64,000 nucleotides of DNA from Monosporascus cannonballus (GCA_004154925.1 QJNS01000219.1:1-64000); one strand, 5' to 3'; shown: positions 36,976-48,699, numbered from the stretch's first letter. Notes: generated by a model not told the origin, from the letters alone. Numbers and translations: made by a program.

Positions 36976-37706
36976 GAAAGGATACTATCAATCCGGACAC
37001 CGTCGAGCCATCTCAACCTGTGGATGAGGACCCAATATCGGCGTCGCATAATGGCAAAGATGACAAACGCGAAGAAGTGCGACGAGACGAAACGCTAGCC
37101 GACGGAGACATCGATCTCACTAACTCTGGAGTTCGTCTACACGCCCGTACAAGATCACCTTCAAGGAGTCGCAGCTCATCACCTGAAAGAAGTGACGATG
37201 ATTCGAGTTATTCCAAAAGCCCCCAGTCCGATACTGCTTCGTCAACGGGCGACGCTCAGTCGAAGCCATCAGAAGCCACCCGGCTTCTCATGTTGATGGT
37301 CGGCCTTGAGAATGCGAAGACCCGCATCCTCAGAGTCTATACTGGCACCCAGATCGCGAGGAGACGGGGAGAAGAGCTGCATGGTATGGTATTGGACTGT
37401 CATGGTGGGAATCAGGGCTGCTTGCAAAAAAGGCCGACTCGGTACAACAAGGCTGAGAGCATGGCCGTTTAATTGCCTCCCGCCAGTCGGCGCAAATAAT
37501 GGTTGTCGAATCGTAACCACATATACAGGGTTTCAAGGGGTCCGCTCCTTGAAAAGTCTCTCGCTAATAATGCGTTTCTTCGTTCCCTAACGGACCCCAC
37601 TAAGTTGCAGGTGCTGTTGGGGCTGTTAGTCAACCCGACTAGCTCCTCGTCAAGCCGAATCCGGGGTTTGCCAAAGGCGCCTGCTAGTGATAATCTACAT
37701 TACTAA
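36976..37706 (+). CDS. Hypothetical Ser/Arg-rich protein, exons unresolved
   Basis: An open stretch from about 36976 (preceded by a plausible intron with GTACGC and CTAAC at 36924-36975) reads KDTINPDTVEPSQPVDEDP... then TRSPSRSRSSSPERSDDDSS and SEATRLLMLMVGLENAKTR. The frame stops at 37472. A second protein-like frame follows a CACATATACAG acceptor near 37528: PLLEKSLANNAFLRSLTDP and TKLQVLLGLLVNPTSSSSS, ending at 37706. The two are probably exons of one gene, with a donor somewhere near 37,330-37,390, but I could not find a donor that keeps phase. No start codon is visible. The function is unknown; the acidic and SR-like first part suggests a nuclear protein. It may be a relic. Confidence 0.4.
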
Positions 37707-37746
37707 AACATTCCTTATGTCGAAACTAGATATAAGACCCAGGAGG

Positions 37747-38193
37747 TCATTTGGACTTTCTGACAAAGTATCCAGCTACTATGTTACCACATCCCACGCA
37801 AGTTTCGCTGTGGAAATAATGCAAATCACATTCTGGTCGTAGCAGGTTGCTACAGTCGGCTGGCAGTCGATGTAGTATGGGGCTGTACATGTTTAGTGTC
37901 TCCTGCTCTAGAATCTCCTTGTGGGGGTCCTCAAACTTCTCCCAACCTGTACCTGAACCAAGAATACACGAACAGCCCCAAAATAGATCAATCAGAGCCA
38001 ACTCGTATATCCAAGCTTGGCTTAAGTTTCACGTATGCCTTAGTTTCGCCCTTGCGCCTCCCGAAATGCAGTTGGATATTAAGGCCGACACGTCAGCATT
38101 AGACGTAGCGTTATATTCGTCTCCCCAGCCCTTCAGGTTCTGCAATTGCAACGGAACGGGGCAGTCCGACTCCACCTGACGTGGCTGAAGCGC
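37747..38193 (-). pseudogene. Unknown protein, cysteine-rich C-terminus, one internal stop
   Basis: The minus-strand frame runs from a probable acceptor (TTCAG near 38185) to TGA at 37747-37749, with one internal TGA at 38029-38031. Before the stop it reads LQLQNLKGWGDEYNATSNAD and VSALISNCISGGARAKLRHT. After it come NLSQAWIYELALIDLFWGCS, WEKFEDPHKEILEQETLNMY and a Cys/His-rich end (PADC, RPECDLHYFH, CVGCG). The stop is a CGA-to-TGA type change, as RIP leakage would give beside repeats. No family is recognised. The gene may extend further upstream, but nothing joins clearly. Confidence 0.5.
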
Positions 38194-38275
38194 TTAACTT
38201 TTAGCTAACGGATGCCGGATTTCGAAACTGCGCCCACAGGTAGCATTTACATAAATTAACCACCTCGTCGCTCAC

Positions 38276-38399
38276 CAGCATTCTCGTCGCCATGGCCCGC
38301 ATTCGAGCACAGTTGGTCGCCCAGAAAAGGCATATATCGTCGGTGCCAAAAAAAAAAAATCAAGGCATTCCGAGGCTGCCATCTTACGACAGCGCCTAG
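38276..38399 (+). repeat. Diverged copy A of a short N-terminal coding segment
   Basis: ATG at 38292 opens a 35-codon frame (MARIRAQLVAQKRHISSVPK...) ending with TAG at 38397-38399, after an A12 run. Sequence from about 38276 to 38365 aligns with copy B at 38671-38757 (TTCTCRTCGCCATGGCCCGC in both). Non-coding decay or a truncated gene start is likely. Confidence 0.6.
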
Positions 38400-38670
38400 A
38401 TAGTATCACCGTCTAACATTGTACCCGCTTTCGTGCGCGCTTGTCGTCGGTTTGTCGCCCAGGTCCGTGTTGGAAACGCGCTAACATGGCCGATCGCGGC
38501 AATTGCGGGAATGGCGGGGCTAACTGAGGCGCTTAATGATTGGCTTAAGGCTGCTCCCCCGGAACTGGTAGGTCCCATGGTTAGACGCCCGTAGCCAGCC
38601 ATTTTCCAAACACCACTACATCTTTGAGACCTTAAATTCCTCAGAACACATAACCAGGACTTCGCCATCC

Positions 38671-38800
38671 CCTCATTCTCATCGCCATGGCCCGCACTCG
38701 AGCTCAAACAGCGGCCCAGAAAGGACGCCTATCGCCGGCGCCAAAATACCAAGGTGCTTTATTCTTTGCGGCACCGAAGGAATCTTCCGCTAATAGCTAA
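38671..38800 (+). repeat. Diverged copy B of the same N-terminal segment
   Basis: ATG at 38687 opens MARTRAQTAAQKGRLSPAPK... and ends at TAA 38798-38800 (37 codons). The resemblance to copy A is clear for about 80 bp and then lost. N-termini of this type (MARTRAQ...) occur, to my recollection, in proteins of the same DUF7924 family encoded just downstream, so both may be heads of dead paralogues; that is inference. Confidence 0.55.
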
Positions 38801-38988
38801 TAGGAAAGCAACCCCAGAGCATCCAGTCGCGCAAAGGCGCGCCTGGAAAACGCGATCGTCTCCAAGAGCAACCCGCAACCAAGCGTACCGAACGTAATTG
38901 CTTACGTCCGTTATCTATAATTAGCGAAACGTTATCTCGACAGGTATAGCATTTTATCCTTATATCGTACTGGGTTACAAATTAAGCT

Positions 38989-40419
38989 ATGTCACAGGAT
39001 TTACCAGCGCCTGTTCAAAACAAAGGTTGCAAGCGTAAGCAATTAATCGAAAACGCGTTCGAGCCCAATTCAGATTCAGACCAGAAGCGACAACGGACAT
39101 CCCGTACATACGCTGCCGAAAATACATTTAATGAGCCAGCGGTTTGCAGCGACAGCCCCAAACAGATTGATCCAATTGCTTTCTGGACGAAGGAAGGGCG
39201 CTGGCCAGAGGAACAGTGCTGGCCGGAAGAAGTCTCGGAGACGGATCCTACCATGGAGCATCTACTTGCGCGGAAGAAATCCTCGTCTAATCTTTCCCGT
39301 AAGCGGTCGAATTCTGCTACATCCATGACGCCCAGCGACCAGAAGCCGAGGGAGGAGAAAAGTGCGCCATACCGAGACCCTCGCTATAAAACCCTATTGG
39401 CGACTAAGGGTGCTTACATGGATGAATCGGATTTGGGGATCATGGAAAAGAGCAAAGAGACTTACTACGCCTTGCTCAACTCTGATCAGAAAGTTCCAAA
39501 AAACTCCTTATTCCAGGACGGCATCTTCAAAAAGACATACCGGAAAGTTGAGGACAGGAATGAAACGAGAGTGATCCGGGATATTACGCCACTGATCGTC
39601 CCATCAGCCGAGATTCTGTGCTCGTACGGCGCTGAACACCTCGACATCCTAATCGAGAGCGTGAACGAGGGCTGGAACAACTCGATCCCTTTGACCAGCA
39701 CTCGTCCTCAGCCCGACTACTCTGTTGGGTTCAGACGAGGGGCATTTACCGAGGACCAGCTCACTAAGCTGTCACCATTCATCGGTAACTTCATCGCTGG
39801 AGATCAATCCCTCTTCATGGCGACATACTACATGTATTTCCCGTTCCTAACATGCGAGGTGAAATGCGGCGCCGCAGCGCTGGACGTGGCGGACCGCCAG
39901 AACGCCCACAGCATAACCCTTGCGGTACGGGCCGTCGCCGAGCTCTTTCGTGCTGTAAAGCGCGAAAATGAGGTCCACCGGCAGATTCTTGGCTTCTCAA
40001 TTTCGCACGACCACCAGTCAGTACGGATCTACGGTTACTACCCAGTAATAGATGGGAAGGACATAAAGTACTACCGCCATCCAATCCGTAAGTTCGATTT
40101 TACCGAACTGGATGGTAAGGAAAAGTGGACGGCTTATCGTTTTACGAAGAACGTCTACGACGTATGGATGCCGGCTCATTTCAAGATGATCTGCTCGGCT
40201 ATCGACCAATTGCCGTCCAACTTGGACTTCGACGTCGCGTCGCTTCCGGAAACCGGCCTTTCCCAGGATTTGAGGAGCCAACATCTGTCGCAGTCGGATG
40301 CTGGCTCCGTGCCACTATTTGTTGAGCAGGACAGCCGGTCGAGCAATACCGGGCAGGGCACTCCAGGCACTTCATTTACAGATCCAGGGGCGGCTAAGAG
40401 GAGGAAAAGCAGGAATTAG
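38989..40419 (+). CDS. DUF7924-family protein with PD-(D/E)XK-like signature
   Basis: 476 residues, one exon, ATG at 38989 to TAG at 40417-40419. The first 180 residues are polar and low-complexity, with a basic patch (KGCKRKQ). Residues about 190-405 form the conserved fungal domain that I recognise as DUF7924: RVIRDITPLIVPSAEIL, LIESVNEGWNNSIPL, PQPDYSVGF (D243), FPFLTCEVKCG (E290, K292), DRQNAHSITLAVRAV, SISHDHQSVRIYGYYPVIDG and FTKNVYDVWMPAHFK. The spacing of D243 and ExK and an upstream helix Glu fit the PD-(D/E)XK nuclease fold; catalysis is inferred, not shown. The tail ends in a basic AKRRKSRN, a possible nuclear signal. It is intact although both flanks hold RIP-decayed repeats. Copia-2 is inserted at its stop codon, so its original 3' UTR now lies about 13 kb away. 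Confidence 0.75.
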   Translation: MSQDLPAPVQNKGCKRKQLIENAFEPNSDSDQKRQRTSRTYAAENTFNEPAVCSDSPKQIDPIAFWTKEGRWPEEQCWPEEVSETDPTMEHLLARKKSSSNLSRKRSNSATSMTPSDQKPREEKSAPYRDPRYKTLLATKGAYMDESDLGIMEKSKETYYALLNSDQKVPKNSLFQDGIFKKTYRKVEDRNETRVIRDITPLIVPSAEILCSYGAEHLDILIESVNEGWNNSIPLTSTRPQPDYSVGFRRGAFTEDQLTKLSPFIGNFIAGDQSLFMATYYMYFPFLTCEVKCGAAALDVADRQNAHSITLAVRAVAELFRAVKRENEVHRQILGFSISHDHQSVRIYGYYPVIDGKDIKYYRHPIRKFDFTELDGKEKWTAYRFTKNVYDVWMPAHFKMICSAIDQLPSNLDFDVASLPETGLSQDLRSQHLSQSDAGSVPLFVEQDSRSSNTGQGTPGTSFTDPGAAKRRKSRN

Positions 40420-40423
40420 TGGT

Positions 40424-40663
40424 TGTCAGACCCAGTTGAAGTCGATCAAACAGCTAAGCCTTGGCTTAGTTTGATCACCTACTGAAACAAGGCTACTTTA
40501 TGCACCCCCGGTATCTTTTCCTCTCAGCTACAGCTATATTTACGTGTATAAAAGGATAGTTCGTTACCCTCACCCTTTAGCTAGGACCTTTTAGAGGTAA
40601 TGCAACTTTCAATACACTTTTTCTTTAATTATATGCTTCTATGTGTGATGCCAGGGTCTCATA
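40424..40663 (+). repeat. 5' LTR of copia-2
   Basis: 240 bp, nearly identical to 53201-53440. Differences are mainly C/T, including the terminal CA turned to TA. Confidence 0.93.
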
Positions 40664-40676
40664 GTTATGAGCCCGG
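40664..40676 (+). other. Primer-binding site of copia-2
   Basis: GTTATGAGCCCGG resembles the complement of the initiator-tRNA-Met anticodon stem-loop, the half-tRNA primer type known from copia and Ty5. Confidence 0.65.
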
Positions 40677-40857
40677 TCCGCACTTTTTTCTAGCCGCGCT
40701 TTAATATATTTATTACATACGTTTTATTAAAGTTATTCGGAACTTCGCTGTCGTTTCTGCGGTATACTTACTGCTCCGTTACCAAGAATATCCATTGCTT
40801 AGTTGTCATATTCTTAGTTATCTTAGCCCGCTTACCTTTTGTATTATTTCTGAAGCC

Positions 40858-42161
40858 ATGGTTGCCTAATTAATAGACCCTGACAAATCCTTTTCAGGAC
40901 GCGCTCTTAGGTATTTACTTAAAAAGGGGACCCCTAAAAAGTATGATATTTTCGAATTTCACGTCAGTACGAAAATTGGCATGTTATGGGCATATATTAA
41001 CCTTACCGTAACTCAAGTACTACCTTTGCTAACGATGCCGATTTTTCCTGAGGCTTATTACTTCCAGAACGGAATAATTGACGAATATGCCCTGGATAAC
41101 CCGAATTATTCGAAGTTCGAAAGGGCCCTAAAGGCATATAATAAGAAGCAATCCCTATATATCGTTTAGAAAAAGGTATTCGCTAAAGTTAGCACGTTCC
41201 TAAACCAATCTATTTATTCTAATTATTATTAGGTATATTAAAAAAAGGCTACGTTTCGAAAAAGGCTAGTTATTTTAAAGGATAAGTTTAAGCCTAATAA
41301 TAATATTCGAATTTACGAAGTCGACGTTCAATACAAATAAGCGTTAAAAATTAATGGGATCCAGATAAATATTTGGTTATTTACATATTAGAAAATATAT
41401 ATTAAAGTTACGAAGCTTTAGATTCCGGCCGTCGTAAGTTATTACGGCTACCTTAACTTCCTAAAGGCTATTAATGTTTATTTACTCGACTTTTCTGTCA
41501 CCCAGATTACTGCGATAAAGAAAGCCATATTCGAAGGTAAGGACCCTGTTAAGTTATTACCCGTACAAAAGTTCGTAAAGCGGTTCCGAAACCATATAAG
41601 GTTCCGGAAAGCTTAAGGCGTTATCACAGAATAATTATTACGGAAAACGTTCGGTATTACCCTGAATAAAAAGATTCCTAATTAAACGAGTACACCTTTA
41701 AACAACCGGAATAATAATAGCCGGAATAATAACAGCCGGAATAATAACAGCCGGAATAATAACAGCCGGAATAATAACAGCCGGAATAACGGCGGCAGTG
41801 ATAGCAACAACCGTCTTACGCCAAAGTGTTATTATAGAAAAAAAATACCTTTTTAAGAACTATCCTTATATTAATAAAAGCGTTAAATCCGATAGGTGGA
41901 ACGAAATCCCTGAAACCCGGAAAAAAGTAAATAAATATATTTCAAAAGCCCCTTATTAGCACAAAAAAACGATTAAGCGTTTACAGAAGGAAAATAAACC
42001 ACAAGCTCCTTAGTCTGCTTTAACGCTTTTCGTAACAGGACTTCCTACAGGTCTACAGGTTAATAATGTTACCACCGGATACAGCCTAAAAAGGTTTACG
42101 CTTTTAAATACCTGTTCCCACTTCCATATAGAAAACCGCAAGGTTAATTTTCTTAATTTAT
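40858..42161 (+). pseudogene. copia-2 gag and protease start, inactivated
   Basis: Gag reads LIDPDKSFSGRALRYLLKK, IGMLWAYINLTVTQVLPLL and DEYALDNPNYSKFERALKAY, then an (NNNSR)n stretch, then a degenerate zinc knuckle near 41.82 kb (KCYYRKK). The protease motif near 42.1 kb reads LLNTCSHFHIEN, where the catalytic Asp of LDT is Asn. The chromovirus interrupts about 15 codons later; the frame resumes at 49078. Confidence 0.8.
41708..41782 (+). repeat. 15-bp coding tandem repeat, five units
   Basis: Five copies of GGAATAATAACAGCC (the first with TAG for CAG), encoding an Asn-Asn-Asn-Ser-Arg repeat in copia-2 gag. The repeat has survived largely unmutated although neighbouring codons are damaged. 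Confidence 0.9.
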
Positions 42162-42535
42162 TGTTACGGCCCAACAAGCTTCGGCCGCAAGAAACGGTCA
42201 GACCAGGATTATACAGACCACCCCGGGTCACGTGACGGTAATTACTGCCAAGCTAGTAATCATCAGTAATCAAAAGCGATCCCAAGCGATCATAATTACC
42301 ACCAGCTGCGTAATCAGGAACAATCAAGCCAAGAAAAAGGAAAATATATATATTTATTATTTCTATAATTTAGATAATACCAGTTTGCAATAATAGTTCA
42401 TTATTTAAGGCACTCTTGGTATTACGAAACGTAATATAATTACTATATTTATTACTTAGATTTTTACGATATTTCTGCTAATATAAACCCGTACAATTAA
42501 GGTTTAATAATTGGTTAAACTTTTTAGCCGTTATA
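42162..42535 (+). repeat. 5' LTR of chromovirus 1
   Basis: 374 bp. The head is TGTTACGGCC...GGGTCACGTGACGG. The central module has repeated GTAATCA and AAGCGATC words. The tail ATAAACCCGTACAATTAAGG...AGCC is shared with the solo LTR at 53865 and chromoviruses 2 and 3. Confidence 0.9.
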
Positions 42536-42592
42536 CGTTATAAATCTTTGTTCAATAACATCGTCAAACTTTGAATAATATCGATTAATGCT

Positions 42593-45500
42593 ATGTTTAT
42601 TAGCAAGCAGCCCGAATAGCCCATTTATCAAATTCTCGATTACCCGGATATTAGAATGGAATTCGAGGAGAAAAAAGAAAAGCCTCGCCTTTTTCGCGAA
42701 AAACTCCTTGGCCGCTTGAATATAATAAATAAGCGTATCCTTTAATTTAAAAGAGATAATAATGATTTTATAATTTCCTTTTAAGCAACTTATAAAAAAC
42801 TTAAGGAAAAAAAAGTTTCCGAAACCGAAAAGGCTTTTCGAACAAATTAAGTTATTTAATTAAATTTTATTAAGGAATTAAGAAAAATCCGTAAATTTCC
42901 CAAATCAAAACTTTTCGACGGAACCTTAATTAAGTTATAACTGTTTTTAATTTAATGTCGAATATATTTCGGGTATTTTCTTATTCGATTTATTACGTTT
43001 ATTATACGAATTAAATTTTTAATCGAACGATTTACCAGAAATACGGTTATTTAATTTAAGCCTATTATAAAAAAGTACGTTACCTTATTAATCGAAAAAC
43101 GAAACCCAAAAATAATGCAAATTTATAATAATTACGAATAATTCGAATAAATATTAAAGAACACTTTTGAAATAATAAACGAAAAAATAAAAACCGAAAT
43201 TCAAATCCAGTAATTATAATAAAAGGGATTAATATTTAATTACGGTAGTATGCTAATTTAATTAGCCATTAAGTTATTTTAAGGATAAAAAATATTAATA
43301 GCTAAGTTTTTTGATAGCTTAAAAAATATAAAAAGTATTTTTTAAATTCGATCGGCCTAATTATTTATTAAAATATATCGTTATGGTAATTAAGATTAAC
43401 GATCGACAATACGCATAACGTATTAAAAATACGAAAGGAAAAAATAATAATAAATCCCGATATATAGTTAATACTAACGTTTTCCGACGTAATAATATTT
43501 TTAATGGTACGGAACTAGAACTTATGGAACTAGGAATTATTTACAAAAAAATTTAAAGCCAGATTAAATGTTATAACTATAACAAAATAAGATATAAGGC
43601 GGCATGGTACAAGGTATCTAAAAAAACCCCGTTAAAACGACTGGAAACCATTACCCGAAAAATAATTTAGAAAAAAAATTAAAAAAACGGAAACAAAACT
43701 ATTAATATAATCCAGCCCAAATACATACTAGGTCCCCTATGGCGAAAAATATAATAAGGGCCATTACGACAAAAAATGCGATAAGAAATACGAAAAGCCA
43801 GAAAGCTGGCTTAACAAATGTCGCAAGCATAATAAGAAACATTATAAGGATAATTATGTACATACCAAAATTGGACAGAAAAATTCTATCCTGGAACCCC
43901 TAATCGATACGGCAAAATGCATATCATATATTGTCGACGACGAGAATATCTTAATTACGAAAAATGAAAATAATATATTTATAAACGAATTACTTTAATA
44001 TATTATAAAGAATTTGAATTTTTAAATTGTGCCGGAAATAATAAGAACGATAAATAATAATATCGATATTTTCGATTTATAAGCTTAAAAAATATTTAAT
44101 AATTAGTCGAAATAAAAAGTTGGTCCGAAAAAAAATAATATCCGTAAAAAAACCGTTTTTGTTATTATAAATAATATAATTCTTAAACGGAACAAAACCT
44201 AATTTAACGTATAATAAAATATTTTTATTAAAAATAATTACAGATTTTTATTTTTAACTATATTTATTATAAATGTTTACGAAACAAATTTTATTTAAAA
44301 GAAAATATATTAATTTATAGGAGATCTTTAAAACGATAACCAGGACGACGTATAATGGAATGCAATCGTAAACATAAAAAAATAATTTATTCGATAAAAA
44401 ACATTGTAACAAAATTAAAAATAATTGATAAAATTCGAAGGAATAATATGCCGCTAATAATAACAAATATAATAACTTAATACGTTAAGGGAAGAAATAT
44501 AAATAAAATTCGATAAATTTATATACGAATTAAAAAAAAGTTACTTATAAAAAAACCGCAAAATAACGAAACCTAAAAATGTTAAAAGGAATTTTTACAA
44601 AAGGTTTTAAACTTAATAATAAAAAACGTTAAAAACCTTATTATTTTAGAAATACGAATCGGAACGCGTTAATATACTATAATAATAAATTACGAAACTT
44701 TAAGCAGGAATTATATTATATCAAATATGAGTAATAAGTTTAAATTATTATGAAAATATAAATTAGAACCTTATATAATAATAAATTCCGAAAGTTAAGA
44801 ATTCGCTTATAATAACGGAAAAATTATATACGAAATTAATTATTTCGAAATTTTTATTTAAAAACGATACTAGATAGTTAATTTCGATATCGTTTTATTC
44901 GGAAATTATGATATAATCTTAGAATTGTTATAAATACGTTAATACGGAAATTTTAATTAACGGAAAAATTAACCAGGTAAAATTTGTTTTACTTTTTATT
45001 AATAAACGGAAAAAAAGAAATTAAGATCTTAATATTTAATTAATAATAATAACGAATATAAATATAAGAATACGATAAAAACCTTATTACTTAAAAAAAC
45101 AAAACATAGAAAAAAACGGATATTAAAAAAATACGACGTATTATTATTATTATCAAAACGAAATTAAAGTAATTAAATAACGATTTAAAACGATAATAAT
45201 TTAAAGAATTAGAAAATCTAATAAATATATTACTATAATACTATAGATATAAACAGTTTTTTAAAAAGGAATTCGATACGAAATTATTAAAACATAATAA
45301 ATAAGATTATAAAATAATTTTTAAAAAAGGATTTTTAACAAAGTTTTACCTTGTTTATAACCTTAACGGAAACGAATTACGTATTCTTAAAAAATACTCA
45401 GAAAATCGGTTATAAAAAATAAATTCGATTTTCGAAATTATTAATAAAGTACTTTATATTTTTCGTATTTAAAAAAACGAAAAATTACGACTTATAGTTA

Positions 45501-48040
45501 ATTATCGATAATTAAATCACGTTATTATTAAAACTCTAATATTATTAGCTTTAATTACGGAAATAAAAAACCGATTTTACGGAACTAAATAATTTATATT
45601 ATTTAATTTTAAAAATGGATATAACTTTATCAAAATTAAAAAAAGATGTAAATAAAAAATAACCTTTAATATAAAATACGGATTATTTAAATATTTAATT
45701 ACGTTAAGAGGATTTATAAATGTATTAACAACTTTTTAACAGATAATAAATTATATATTACGAAAATATCTCGATGTTCTCGTTATATGTTATCTCGATA
45801 ATATTTTTATTTTTTTAAAGATAGAAAAGGTATACGTAAAATACGTTTATAAAGTTTTTTCAATTTTATAAAATGTAAGGTTATTTATTAATGCAAAAAA
45901 AAATTAATTTCATAAATAAAAAATGAAATATTTGAAATATATTATTACCTTAGAATATATTAAAATATACCTTAAAAAATCGCTATAATTACAAAGTAAT
46001 AAACGTTAATAACGGTTAAAAAATATAGGTGTTTTTTTGGATTCGTTAATTATTATAGGAAATTTATCCGAAATTTTAGCAAAATCCTTATATCCTTAAC
46101 GAACTTTACGAAACAAAATTCAAATATACGCTAGATATAAAACAAATATTTTAAAATATTAACAATATAATTATTAATAAGCTAATATTAATTATGTATA
46201 ATTCAAACCGCTCTATTAAATTAAAAATCGATATTTCGGATTACTCGTTAAACTTAATAATTGGATAACGAAATAATTAAAGCAAATTATACCTTATTAT
46301 ATTTTTTGGTATAAATTGAAAGAAGCCGAATTTAATTACGATATTCTATATAAAGATTTTATGGTTATTATTATGGCATTTCGAAAATTTAAGTACTTTT
46401 TAAAAGGAAATTTGTATTAGGTTAAAGTTTATACGGATTATTAAAATTTTATGGGATTTATTACGACTAAGAAACTTATAAAATGAGAATTAAAATTTGG
46501 AAAAACATTAACGAACTTCGATTTCGTTATTATTTATAAAAAGGGCTTAAAAATAATAAAGCAAATACCTTAAATATGTATTTAAATTTGGAAGAAAAAT
46601 TTATTAAAATTAATCACATAATTTTAATAATATTATAAAAAGATATTTACGTTTATAGCAGATTATAACGATTCGGGTAGTACCTTTCGACATATTTTAG
46701 AAAATTTCGTAATATAATAATATTTTCTAAAAAACCAAAAACGGACAAAATATAAATCTTAAAAGAATACCAGAAAAACTTAATATGAAAAATATATAAA
46801 TATTAGTTATACGGATATTTAAAAATTTATAAACTCTTAAAACGGCTTTAACGTATATATTTCTTTTTCTAAAATAAAATTAATGGTATAAAAAATCATA
46901 CGGTAATATAATATTTACACTAAAACGAAAATTCGACGTTATAAGTTATACGAAAAATTACAGTTATTATTAATTGTAAAATGTTTATAATATTTAATTA
47001 TATTCGACTTTATTATTAAATTTTTTATGTTAAAAAATTTAATTAAAAAATATATTATAATAGTAATTTTATAATCGTCGACTAATTTACGAAAATTTCT
47101 TATTTTTTATTTTATTATAAAAATACAAACGCGGAACAAATAAAAAAATAGTTTTTAAATATAAATTTAATATATACGAATTATTAAGAAAACTTATTTC
47201 GGATAAAAAATCGATATTCGTATTTATATTTTAACAAAACTTAATAATATAAATCGGCTTAAATTACAAATTATTTAACGTATTTAAACGTTAAATAAAT
47301 AAATACATAAAACGGATAAATCAAATTTTCAAAATCTATTTACGATATTATATTAATTACGAATAAAATAACTATAGTAAAAAATTACGAATCGCATAAT
47401 TAACTTATAATATCAGTTATTAAGAAAATGTTAAAATAATATTTGTAAATATATATTTTAATTTTATTTTAAAAATTTATAAAAAATACGTAATAATAAT
47501 TAAATTAATGTTAAAATATTTTTATATTAGAATAATTAGAATAATTATATTAAAAAATAAAAACAGAATTAAAATTCGTCCGTAAATAAATAAATAAATA
47601 TTATAATTAAAAAAGTTTTAAAAATATTTTTTTGAAAAGAAAAAAAATAATTTTCCTTATTATTAAAAATATTAAAATAAAACAACCTAATAAAAAACTC
47701 ACTTTCAAATATATCGGTTTATATAAAATTATTGAAAAATTTTTAAAAAATAATTATTAATTAAAATTTCCATTAAACATTAAATTTTCTTTAATTTTCC
47801 ATATTTATTTATTCGAATTAATAACGGATATAATTAAAATATATACGGTATAAAACGACTTAAAAATAAAAACCGAATAAATATATGAAATAAAAGAAAT
47901 TCTTAATATACGGAAATAAAACGGATTTACTTAATATCTGATCAAATAAAAAAAATACCCGGATTCCAAGAATACCTAGAAACCCGCCAAGAACCTTATT
48001 GGCGTTCAGCGCCTATTAAAGAACTTTTACCAATAACAAC
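42593..48040 (+). pseudogene. Chromovirus 1 gag-pol, inactivated
   Basis: Gag starts at ATG 42593 (MFISKQPE, then a stop) and contains KLFDGTLIKL and a long retrotransposon-gag-like stretch. Degenerate zinc-knuckle sequence with KGHYDKKCDKKY lies near 43.77 kb. The reverse transcriptase near 45.4-45.95 kb reads GLFKYLITLRGFINVLTTF and DVLVICYLDNIFIF, with YLDN in place of YLDD. Near 47.89-48.02 kb a chromodomain remnant reads YLIK, stop, KKYPDSKNT, stop, KPAKNL, where both stops stand for conserved Trp. Stops occur every few codons. Confidence 0.85.
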
Positions 48041-48699
48041 GGGCGCGTCCCAATTTACAGTCGACCAATTAATAACCGGAATATCGGGCTAGTCGGCCGC
48101 GGTCTACGTTAATATAGCAGCCATGACGGTAACCTTTAGCTGCTTTTATTCCTAACGCTTTTATTTCTTTAATTTGTCCAAAAACTAGAGCTTATATTAT
48201 ATTATAATAATTCCTTTTAAACAAATTAACGTTTTTTGCTTACGTAAACGCATAAAACGAAATAAGTTTTATTTTTTTTTTAAATAACGACCTTAAATTT
48301 CAAAATAAAGCCGTTAAAACTTTAATAAGTACTTTTCAGCAAAGGTTTTTTTACGTTTTAAACGTTAATATTTACGGCGAATATTTTGCAGAAAAAAAGC
48401 GGTACGCGGGTATTATTATAGGACCGACTTCGATTAACGTATTTTTTATACCTTAAAACGTTTTTTATCATTTTATACCTTAAATTTTTCGAAAAATAAT
48501 AAGAATAAGGTATAATTTCGTACCCGAATTCGTTAAAGGTTTTTACGAAGTCAGCACGATAAATGGTAAAAGAACGAGGAATCCGACGAATTTTGGAAAT
48601 ACGAAACGATATGGTTCAGAAAAGCAAAAAAGTACTTACCGAACGAAGAAAATAAAAAAGAAAATTTTAAAGGTAAAATTTTTGGGAAAGGGAAGATCG

